A program made the position numbers and the translations under genes. From NCBI GenBank assembly GCA_014843695.1, contig CM026398.1, forward strand, positions 51,058,834 through 51,122,833: a stretch of DNA of 64,000 nt. The letters are read 5' to 3'. The notes below the pieces were generated by a model. That model saw only the letters and a program-made list of their open reading frames with translations. It was not told where the DNA came from and made no database searches. Of this stretch, positions 34,494 to 46,400 are shown piece by piece (the first letter of the stretch is position 1; each line of letters begins with the position of its first letter). The DNA is from Archivesica marissinica (lineage: Eukaryota > Mollusca > Bivalvia > Venerida > Vesicomyidae).

Positions 34494-37400
34494 GTAATCG
34501 TATTATCTTTGTTTCTCCCGTCACCTGTACTGCAGTGTTGTTTCTCCCGTCACCTGTACTGCAGTGTTGTTTCTCCCGTCACCTGTACTGCAGTGTTGTT
34601 TCTCCCGTCACCTGTACTGCAGTGTTGTTTCTCCCATCACCTGTACTACAGTGTTGTTTCTCCCGTCACCTGTACTGCAGTGTTGTTTCTCCCGTCACCT
34701 GTACTGCAGTGTTGTTTCTCCCGTCACCTGTACTGCAGTGTTGTTTCTCCCGTCACCTGTACTGCAGTGTTGTTTCTCCCGTCACCTGTACTGCAGTGTT
34801 GTTTCTCCCGTCACCTGTACTGCAGTGTTGTTTCTCCCATCACCTGTACTGCAGTGGCTTTGTTTCTCCCATCACCTGTACTGCAGTGGCTTTGTTTCTC
34901 CCATCACCTGTACTACAGTGTTGTTTCTCCCATCACCTGTACTGCAGTGGCTTTGTTTCTCCCATCACCTGTACTGCAGTGCCTTTGTTTCTCCCATCAC
35001 CTGTACTGCAGTGGCTTTGTTTCTCCCATCACTAGGCTTGTCTAGTCTGGGAACAGGCGTCGATATAGTTTGCCTTAATTTTAATAATAATTGTATTGCA
35101 ACATTTTCCATAATGATGAATACAATTTACAAATCACAATTATAGTACTGTCACATTAATAACATACATAAATCCTGATAATATCCATATACATATACAG
35201 TCAACCTGTGTTAGTGGTCACCTCCATTAAGCAGCCAACCTGTATTAAGCAGCCATTTTCCAGATTCCCAATCGGTTGTTTTATTATATATTTGACCTCT
35301 ATTAAGCAGCCACCTGTGATAAGCAGCCACTTTCTCTGACTCCCTTGGCTGGCTGCTTAAGACAGGTTTGACTGTATATGACATTATCAAAGTGCAAATG
35401 GATTGGGCTACAAGTTATATAGTTTGCCTGGTCAGTCAAATAAATATGTTTTAACACCGAGACCATTAATTGGGCCGTATTGAGTCTCTGATAATGTCAT
35501 TTTGCCAGAAGTTAAAAAGTGACAGACTAGAACCCAGGCTATGGCTTGCCTTAATATTGATGTTATGAATGGTATGGGTGATTTTTGAAAAGTTTATTTA
35601 ACGTCGCTACCGGTTGCCCACGTTGAGCGACGAACAGTTTACCTAACAACACCTTTCCTGGGCTGGTTCCAGCGGTTAACCAGTACTTGGTGCACCAATC
35701 TCCTTAAGAAACTGCCAACTTTTTCATATAAAGAGACACTGTCTTAGCGGGTCTCGAACCCGTGACCATCAGTGATGATATGTTACAGTGGAATACAAGA
35801 CAGCGACCTTAACCACTCGACCACGGAGGCGGACCCGTGACCATCAGTGATGATAGGTTACAGTGGAATACAAGTCAGCGACCTTAACCACTCGACCATG
35901 GAGGTTGCCTGGATGCTTTTCACACATTTAAAGGCCTGCAGGTTGACCTATATTTGACCTTAAACACACGAGGAATAGCGGTACAAATCTGACGGTCGAC
36001 GCACTAAACACACGAGGAATAGCGGTACAAATCTGACGGTCGACGCACATCGTATTTGCCACATGCGAGGCCCTGCATGGTATACATCTAATACATGAGC
36101 ACCACTTATATCTATTATGACCCACGTACATATCAGAGGTTATAAATTGCTGAAATTGAAGTTTTGTATTTTTATAGTACTTACAACTGGTATAAACAAT
36201 TCAACTCCACTTATGGCCCAAATAAGGCTGGTTGCGCGGGTTATGCAGCCAGTTCCTGCATTGCTGTACCACACATTCAGGCATCAGTTCTCTCTTATGC
36301 CAAGTACAGTCTCCTCTTCTAGCCGCTACTTTTCTCTCTATATATCTGACATCTTTCCATGCGCCACAATTATATAGCATTGCCCAAAACCTCCTGTATA
36401 GAAGCTTTCTCTCATGTGAATTTAGATTATGCGGTGGACGATTATTAGCAGGCGGTACAAATCTGACCTATATTTGACCGTCAGATTTGTACCGCTATTC
36501 CTCGTGTGTTTAGTGCGTCGACCGTCAGATTTGTACCGCTATTCCTCGTGTGTTTACGGTCAAATATAGGTCAACCTGCAGGCCTTTAAAGGCCTGCAGT
36601 TTGACCCCGTCCAATTGTAAAGATTTATACTTTACTACCTGTTCCATGTGATTAGTGGCTTGTATCAACAATGTAGCAGTACATTCAGTATAATTTGGCG
36701 TATGTAGGTATTTTCTAATGGTTAATATGCACGATCACTCTGTGAGCTGAGAATTAGTCAAAATGAGGCCCTGACAATTTAAGTAAACGTATATTATTGA
36801 TTGTAAAGAAAATTGATAGTTATGAGTATTCAAACTACATAATCCAGATCAGCCCAGGGACATAGATTACATGTTATGTAGGTGCCTCATCAGCCGTAGC
36901 GTAATCACTGAGACTGATAATGTGTATGCATGTATATAATATTTCTCTGTGTCAGTGTGTGTTTACCGATATTGATGCTACATAATAATCACAGTGAATG
37001 CTATGAGTACATGTATAATATTATAATTATAATCTCTTGAACATACGAGTATTACACATATTCTGCCGATTTCTACAAGATGCCATTGAGTAAAATAACA
37101 ATGTATGTAACTGATGAGCAGAGAAAAGAATTGCTGACTTTCTTGCAAAATAAGAACTGGGACGTAGAGATGGAAATAGAAGAAACAGCCACCGCCATGC
37201 CCGTTGCAGAGGCTGCTTACGTACCTCCCCCTATGCCTCAGCATGCTGAGTGTCCACTGTGCTTGTGTTCCCCTTGCATAATAAATGAACAGAACAAACA
37301 ACTTTGGTGGCCTGCTAATAATCGTCCACCGCATAATCTAAATTCACATGAGAGAAAGCTTCTATACAGGAGGTTTTGGGCAATGCTATATAATTGTGGC

Positions 37401-40400
37401 GCATGGAAAGATGTCAGATATATAGAGAGAAAAGTAGCGGCTAGAAGAGGAGACTGTACTTGGCATAAGAGGGAACTGATGCCTGAATGTGTGGTACAGC
37501 AATGCAGGAACTGGCTGCCTAACCCGCGCAACCAGCCTTATTTGGGCCATAAGTGGAGTTGAATTGTTTATACCAGTTGTAAGTACTATAAAAATACAGA
37601 ACTTCAATTTCAGCAATTTATAACCTCTGATATGTACGTGGGTCATAATAGATATAAGTGGTGCTCATGTATTAGATGTATACCATGCAGGGCCTCGCAT
37701 GTGGCAAATACGATGTGCGTCGACCGTCAGATTTGTACCGCTATTCCTCGTGTGTTTAGTGCGTCGACCGTCAGATTTGTACCGCTATTCCTCGTGTGTT
37801 TAAGGTCAAATATAGGTCAACCTGCAGGCCTTTAAGTGAAATATAACTAGAGATATGACTATCGTTTTCAATTCAACATGTGCATTATTAAAACTATATA
37901 TGCAAATATGTGGGTTTGTCTTGATAGCACGTACATGTTGCAATGCATGTAGATATAATGAACAGTAATCTCAAGTAATTGCCTGATTATCCCGTAAACT
38001 GCCTGACACATATACATTAGAAGTAATAAGTAACCACGCTTCAATGCAGACATGCATTGTGACACAATACAGGCATGTCTGTCTGTCTTGTGTCGTGTCT
38101 TGTCTTGTGTCTTTCTTGTCTTGTGTCGTTTCTTGTGTCTGTCTTGTCTTATGTCTTGTCTTGTGTCTTGTGTCATTCTTGTATTATGTCTTGTCTTGTC
38201 TTGTGTCTTTCTTGTCTTGTGTCTTGTATTGTGTAATTCTTGTATTATGCATTGTCTTGTGTCTTGTATTGTGTCTTGTATTGTGTCTTGCCTTGTGTCT
38301 TTCTTGTCTTGTGTCTTGTCTTGTGTCATTCTTGTATTATGTCTTGTCTTGTGTCTTGTCTTGTGTCTTGCCTTGTGTTTTTCTTGTGTCTTGTCTTGTG
38401 TCATTCTTGTATTATGTATTGTGTCTTGTCTTGTGTCTTGTCTTGTGTCTTTCTTGTCTGTGTTTGTTTGTGTTTTTGTTTTGTTTGTTTGTGTTTGTTG
38501 TGTTTTTTTGTGTTTGTTTGTGTTTTTGTTTTGTTTGTGTTTGTCTTGTGTCTTGTCTTGTGTCTTTCTTGTCTAGTGTCTTGTCTTGTGTCATTCTTGT
38601 ATTATGTCTTGTCTTGTGTCTTGTTGTGTTGTGTTTGTTTGTGTTTGTTTGTGTTTTTTGTTGTGTCTTGTCTTGTGTCTTTCTTGTCTTGTGTCTTTCT
38701 TGTCTTGTGTTTGTCTTGTATCTTGTATTGGTCTTGTCTTGTGTCTTTCTTGTTTGTGTCTTGTCCGTGTTTTGTCTTGTGTCTTGTATTGTGTCTTGTC
38801 TTGTGTATTTCTTGTTTGTGTCTTGTCCTGTGTTTGTCCTGTGTCTTTCTTGTCTGTCTTTTTGTTTGTGTTTGTGTTTGTGTGTTTTTGTTTGTGTTTG
38901 TCCTGTGTTTTCTCTTGTGTCTTTCGTGTCTTGTGTCTTGTCCTGTGTCTTTCTTGTCTTGTGCATTGTCTTGTGTCTTTCTTGTCTTGTCTTGTCTTGT
39001 GTATTGTATTGTGTCTTTCTTTTATTGTGTATTGTCTTGTGTATTGTGTCTTGTCTTGTGTTTTGTCTTGTGTTTTGTCTTGTGTCTTTCTTGTCTTGTG
39101 TCTTGTCGTGTGTCTTTCTTGTGTCTTGTCTTGTGTTTTTCTTGTCTTGTGTCTTGTATTGTGTAATTCTTGTATTATGCATTGTCTTGTGTCTTGTCTT
39201 GTGTCTTGTATTGTGTCTTGCCTTGTGTCTTTCTTGTCTTGTGTCTTGTCTTGTGTCATTCTTGTATTATGTCTTGTCTTGTGTCTTGTCTTGTGTCTTG
39301 CCTTGTGTTTTTCTTGTGTCTTGTCTTGTGTCATTCTTGTATTATGTATTGTGTCTTGTCTTGTGTCTTGTCTTGTGTCTTTCTTGTCTTGTGTCTTGTC
39401 TTGTGTCATTCTTGTATTATGTCTTGTCTTGTGTCTTGCCTTGTGTCTTTCTTGTCTTGTGTCTTTCTTGTCTTGTGTCTTGTCTTGTATCTTGTATTGT
39501 GTCTTGTCTTGTGTCTTTCTTGTATTGTGTCTTGTCCTGTGTTTTGTCTTGTGTCTTGTATTGTGTCTTGTCTTGTGTATTTCTTGTCTTGTGTCTTGTC
39601 CTGTGTTTTGTCCTGTGTCTTTCTTGTCCTGTGTCTTTCTTGTCTTGTGTCTTGTCCTGTGTCTTGTGTCTTGCCTTGTGTCTTTCTTGTCTTGTGTCTT
39701 GTCCTGTGTTTTCTCTTGTGTCTTTCGTGTCTTGTGTCTTGTCCTGTGTCTTTCTTGTCTTGTGCATTGTCTTGTGTCTTTCTTGTCTTGTCTTGTCTTG
39801 TGTATTGTATTGTGTCTTTCTTTTATTGTGTATTGTCTTGTGTATTGTGTCTTGTCTTGTGTTTTGTCTTGTGTTTTGTCTTGTGTCTTTCTTGTCTTGT
39901 GTCTTGTCGTGTGTCATTCTTGTGTTTTGTCTTGTGTCTTGTCTTGTGTCTTGTATTGTGTCTTGTATTGTGTCTTGTCTTGTATCTTGGCTTGTGTGTT
40001 TCTTGTCTTGTGTCTTGTATTGTGTCTTTATTGTCTTGTGTCTTGTCCTGTGTTTTGGCTTGTGTCTTTCTTGTCTTGTGTATTGTCTTGTGTCTTGCCT
40101 TGTGTCTTTCCTGTCTTGTGTCTTGTCTTGTGTCTTGTCTTGTGTCTTTCTTGTATTGTGTATTGTGTCTTGTCTTGTGTCTTTCTTGTCTTGTGTTTGT
40201 CTTGTGTCTTGCCTTGTGTCTTTCCTGTCTTGTGTCTTGTCTTGTGTCTTGTCTTGTGTCTTTCTTGTATTGTTTATTGTGTCTTGTCTTGTGTCTTTCT
40301 TGTCTTGTGTCTAGTCTTGTGTCTTGTCTTGTGTCTTTCCTGTCTTGTGTCTTTCTTGTCTTGTGTCTTGTCTTGTGTCTTGCCTTGTGTCTTTCCTGTC

Positions 40401-43400
40401 TTGTGTCTTTCTTGTCTTGTGTCTTGTCTTGTGTCTTGTCTTGTGTCTTTCTTGTATTGTGTCTTTCTTGTATTGTGTCTTGTGTCTTGTCTTGTGTCTT
40501 TCTTGTATTGTGTCTTGTCTTGTGTTTTGTCTTGTGCCTTGTCTTGTGTCTTGTCTTGTGTCTTTCTTGTCTTGTGTCTTGTATTGTGTCTTGTCTTGTG
40601 TCTTTCCTGTCTTGTGTATTGTCTTGTGTCTTGCATTGTGTCTTTCCTGTATTGTGTTTTTCTTGTCTTGTGTCTTGTCTTGTGTCTTGTCTTGTATCTT
40701 GTCTTGTGTCTTTCTTGTATTGTGTATTGTGTCTTGTCTTGCGTCTTTCTTGTATTGTGTCTTGTCTTGTGTCTTTCTTGTCTTGTGTCTTGTCCTGTGT
40801 CTTGTGTCTTGCCTTGTGTCTTTCTTGTCTTGTGTCTTGTCCTGTGTTTTGTCCTGTGTCTTTCTTGTCCTGTGTCTTTCTTGTCTTGTGTCTTGTCCTG
40901 TGTCTTGTGTCTTGCCTTGTGTCTTTCTTGTCTTGTGTCTTGTCCTGTGTTTTCTCTTGTGTCTTTCGTGTCTTGTGTCTTGTCCTGTGTCTTTCTTGTC
41001 TTGTGCATTGTCTTGTGTCTTTCTTGTCTTGTCTTGTCTTGTGTATTGTATTGTGTCTTTCTTTTATTGTGTATTGTCTTGTGTATTGTGTCTTGTCTTG
41101 TGTTTTGTCTTGTGTTTTGTCTTGTGTCTTTCTTGTCTTGTGTCTTGTCGTGTGTCTTTCTTGTGTTTTGTCTTGTGTCTTGTCTTGTGTCTTGTATTGT
41201 GTCTTGTATTGTGTCTTGTCTTGTATCTTGGCTTGTGTGTTTCTTGTCTTGTGTCTTGTATTGTGTCTTTATTGTCTTGTGTCTTGTCCTGTGTTTTGGC
41301 TTGTGTCTTTCTTGTCTTGTGTATTGTCTTGTGTCTTGCCTTGTGTCTTTCCTGTCTTGTGTCTTGTCTTGTGTCTTGTCTTGTGTCTTTCTTGTATTGT
41401 GTATTGTGTCTTGTCTTGTGTCTTTCTTGTCTTGTGTATTGTCTTGTGTCTTGCCTTGTGTCTTTCCTGTCTTGTGTCTTGTCTTGTGTCTTGTCTTGTG
41501 TCTTTCTTGTATTGTTTATTGTGTCTTGTCTTGTGTCTTTCTTGTCTTGTGTCTAGTCTTGTGTCTTGTCTTGTGTCTTTCCTGTCTTGTGTCTTTCTTG
41601 TCTTGTGTCTTGTCTTGTGTCTTGCCTTGTGTCTTTCCTGTCTTGTGTCTTTCTTGTCTTGTGTCTTGTCTTGTGTCTTGTCTTGTGTCTTTCTTGTCTT
41701 GTGTCTTGTATTGTGTCTTGTCTTGTGTCTTTCCTGTCTTGTGTATTGTCTTGTGTCTTGCATTGTGTCTTTCCTGTATTGTGTTTTTCTTGTCTTGTGT
41801 CTTGTCTTGTGTCTTGTCTTGTATCTTGTCTTGTGTCTTTCTTGTATTGTGTATTGTGTCTTGTCTTGCGTCTTTCTTGTATTGTGTCTTGTCTTGTGTC
41901 TTTCTTGTCTTGTGTCTTGTCTTGTGTCTTGTCTTATGTCTTGTATTGTGTCTCGTCGTATGTCTTGTCTCGTGTCTTGTCTTGTGTCTTGTCTTATGTC
42001 GTGTCTTGTGTCGTGTCTTGTGTTTTGTGCCGTGTCTTGTGTCTTTCTTGTCTCGTGTCTTGTGTATTTTCTAGTCTCGTGTCTTGGCTGTCTGTCTGTC
42101 ATGTCTGTATGTCAGGTCTGTTTGTGTCTGTATTTTCTAACAGTTACACTTGACCAATTATACTCGGTGGAAGGTGGGTCATAGGACTTAAGTGTGCCGA
42201 GAAAAGTGTGTGTGTCTTTGCCATAGTTACCATATCGCATGTGCAATAAATGGAATAAACAGACGGATCTGTAGTCCAGTGGTAACACGCTGGACTTTCA
42301 GATGGGACTTTTAACCGAGGTCTCGTGTCGGTGCTTTACACCGTGCACGTAAAAGAACCAGGAGACTCTGGAATGGGTCTCTGTCTGTATCATTGCACTA
42401 TCCTCCAAAACTCTATAATGACTAATATCTTCAGGAGGCGCCGCTCATATGGGTAACTGGTAGCGACAATAAATAAACGTAAAACACACATATGTTTCAA
42501 TAAATTTACCTAAACTATTATTTTGGTACTGCATTGCGGAAGTAAACATTAATTCTCGTTCATGTTTATCTCAGTGACCTAGGTATCATCTATGGAGGAA
42601 ATTATTGACAAGTTTCAAATAAAGTCTTTGTATCTAAAGCCGTTGATAAAGATAAAAAACCAACCGTTGTGAACATAGTTGTGGTTGTTGTTGTTGTTGT
42701 TGTTGTTCGTTTATTCCGTCACGGAAATTATTATTAGACTGGCCGGCGAATGTATCAGAATATCTTCGCTACTATGGCTTCCGGAATATTAGGAAATTCA
42801 TTCAAGATCTTGACTTACAGACTGCATTGGATTGGAATCACATATTAGACAATTTTAGTACTAAACTATTTCGTAAAATTGTACCAGTCCGAGTGCTAAC
42901 AAGAACAACTATTATATATATTATAAATATGTAATAGAAGGACGATTGAAAACTCTCTCTGCATAATGCCACAGGAACTTGAAATGTTATCCATAAGCCA
43001 CCAACTGTCTCGTACCTCTATCCTAGGACACCCCCTCTATTAACAAAAAGATCTATCCTAAGACACCCCTCTCTATTAAAAAAAGATGTAGAGGTACGAG
43101 GCCTTTGGTGGCTTATGGATAATAGTTCAAGTTCCTGTGATAATACACTCTCGGTTAGCGTATTCAGTGAATGTATATAAATTATAAAGTGCATAAATTT
43201 AGAAATTAAATGCAAATATGTTAACAATAAAATGAAACCCTGTCCAACATAATAGTATATACCACATCTCTACTGGAACATCCGTGAATCATATGGGAAC
43301 CAAATATTGTTGCAGAATTTCAACTACGTAAATAGATTGACCTGACCATTTCTGGATTCCAGCTCAAGCTCGTGTATCTATGCGCACACCGGTGAAAGCT

Positions 43401-46400
43401 TGGAACTAGTTCCCTGAAAACAATTGGACAATTTTAATACCTATAATACGAATACATAGCAGTAATTCGTATCACATAAATTCCCATTCGTCCAGAAAAA
43501 GACAGCATCCTGTTTGGTGTGACGTTGTACGTCAGATAAGAAATCCAACCCCTTACAGGTTACCTGTCGTCCGGGAATGTCGTAGTTGTTTGATGCTAAC
43601 AAGCAGACGAATAATCTATTAAGAGTCAGTCAAATTGTACTGGTCTCGTTTTCAGCTGATCACGTGCCAGTTCTATATTGTATTGTTCACAATTAATCTA
43701 GAACGAGGCAAAGCGGAAACTGTATGTTGTTTCGTTCTGGATTCGATACACTACTGGTCGTCACTACCAACCAGACCAACTCGTCAATAGTTCAAAACGT
43801 AGACGTTATCTATATAAACAGGAAATATCTACTCGTTACACTCTAACTTACATTGCTGTTATAATATTATAGAGAAAGTTTGTTATTACTCCATTCAACT
43901 GTGGCTGTCCGATTAGCGCAGCGGTTAGCGCGCTCGCTTCTCACCAATGCAACCCTGGTTCGATCCTCGGATCGGGAAGAATGTGAGATTGTACGATGGT
44001 CGCCAGATCGGACAGGTGGGTTTTCTCCTGTTTCCTCCCACACGAATGACCACATTTACGCTTTCATCCGCGCCAACGAGAGTGATTAATATTAGTTGTT
44101 TTAGTTTATACAAATTTATTTTAGCTCGATTGCGAAACAAGTTATTTCAACTTATATAAATCACTCTCGAGACCTCATTCCTGATGGAATCCATCGCCAC
44201 GAGGGAGGGAGAAGAGGCAACGTGGAATTTAAATATAAGTTGTTTGAACTTGCTTCGCAATCGTTGTAAATTATATAAAGTTTAAATTCAATTGTAGAAT
44301 ATGCACATGTTTCTGCTGTTATCTACTGACGATGGTGCCACTCCTTTGGATATTCCGGTTACACGAAATCGAGACAGTTGACCACAGTGGCAACAGTTCC
44401 ACGATATCAGGGACCAATGAAACAACACCAGCGGCTTTAACAGAGCAGTCAGATACAGATGGACCGCTCGCACTTCTCCAACAATCCCTTCCAAGCAACA
44501 ACACTGTAAGCAATACATGAACTATTTGAAACATACATCTTATTATGTGTCGCTATCAAACTGTTTAGCACAATTACCATGCATATTAGTGTGGCGTCCG
44601 TGGCCCAGTGGTAGAGCGTCGGATTTGGAATCGAACGGTCCCGGATTCGAGGCCACGTATGTAGTGTCATTGAGCAAGGCACCTCACACACATTGCTTAG
44701 TACTGGTTAACCACTTAGATCGGATAAACCTGCCCAGGAAAACATGTCTACGTCCCTGCAATGGAACATACATACATACATACATACATATTATGCGATT
44801 CATTATGCAGTTCAATGTTGACACTTGCTGTAAATTCACATACGCAGTCCCAATGGACACGTAACACGATCTAATTATATTCATAAACGGAATGGCGATT
44901 CAGTAAAACAAATGGAATAAATGATTCAAGGGATAATATATAATATCACCAAGCATAAAAAACATTGGCCAGTTACTCCCCTTGAATACTCCTAAACGTA
45001 GATAGGTTCCCTGTTTTTATCGTTGTTTCCTTCACACAACAATATCATTCTTCGTCTACTTTCTCATCTTATTATTTTTAAACTACTAAATCCCGACATA
45101 TGTCCTACGGTATCTACAATGGTAATTTCACTGTACAGATTTGTTATAATTTAATTTTCGCACCGTAACGGTAAAGACAAAGGGATTCCAACTAATGGAA
45201 ATATGTTATTATATACAGACATAGGGCTCATGTGCTATATATATGTTTATCGTGGTGAGAAATATGTTATTATATACAGAAATAGGGCTCATGTGCTATA
45301 TATATGTTTATCGTGGTGGGAAATATGTTATTATATACAGACATAGGGCTCGGCTCATGTGCTATATATATGTTTATCGTGGTGAGAAATATGTTATTAT
45401 ATACAGACATAGGGCTCATGTGCTATATATATGTTTATCGTAGTGGGGGTTACAGTTCTATGGCTATCATGGATCGCGTTTTTCAAGAATAGTTTCCATC
45501 GTGGGCGTATTTAATGTTAGCGTGAAATTCATACCCCGATGGAAACTATTAACCCGCGATTCATTACTTATATCTACATTAATTATTCAAACAATATCTA
45601 AAGGAAATGCTATTATAGCTTCCAATTCAATCCACTAGTCATTGCAAATATATTTGTGTAAATTATGTATATGTATAGTGTGTATATTATGACGAATAAA
45701 TATGTTTAAACTAAAGGAAACGCTACCCAACACTGCGAATGCGCATGCCCATAACCTCGAGTGCTCAATTCAGCTGCATATCATTAGTGAGGAAATTCAA
45801 TTCACACCAAAAAATATATAAACACAGCATTTACGTTCATCTAAGGATCTTCAATAGCGATGTAAATAGTGTGGTTTTAATGGCATCACATAGCCTTGGT
45901 TCCAGTCTGTCGATTTTTCACTTTTTAACTTCTGGCAAAATTACATTATCAGAAACTTAATACAGCACAATTAATGATCTCGGTGTTAAAATATATTTAT
46001 TTGACTGCGCAGGCAAAATATATCAACGCCTGTTCCCAGGCTATGCATCACTACATAACATGCGCATCCTATGTAAATATAATAAAGTTAGTGTTCTCTC
46101 TCTCGCAGAATACGATAGGGTGTATATATATACCCATTACCTTAACAATAATATAATTATATTCAGGTATATGTTCGCTCATTCCTGTGTTCTTATTGTA
46201 TGCAACAAATTCATTCTTTTCTTGCAGGCAGTGAGTGTTATCCTCGAGATGGGAATACCTTCATTAATGGAGCAACTAATGATGTTTCTCGTCATACTCT
46301 GCCGCTGGTTCCTGCCACGTGGTAGAATTGACAGGAACTCACTCTCACAGTTGCTGATCATGTATTCTGCCATCAGCGCTGACATCTTAGACTTCTCCGA

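Noticed and set aside
38044..42184. Very long ORFs (up to about 1160 codons, both strands) rich in Cys, Leu, Val, Ser or Lys, Thr, Asp, Arg
   Set aside because: They lie wholly in a 12-bp tandem array. The period is a multiple of three and the units lack stops, so every frame stays open by chance.
44592..44665. tRNA gene at a GGCCCAGTGGTAGAG stretch
   Set aside because: The acceptor stem does not pair and the sequence continues into a SINE body with a CATA tail.
46060..46227. Coding extension upstream of TMEM26 exon 3
   Set aside because: The open frame runs into a MITE-derived region. A strong acceptor at 46227 in the right phase marks it as intron.
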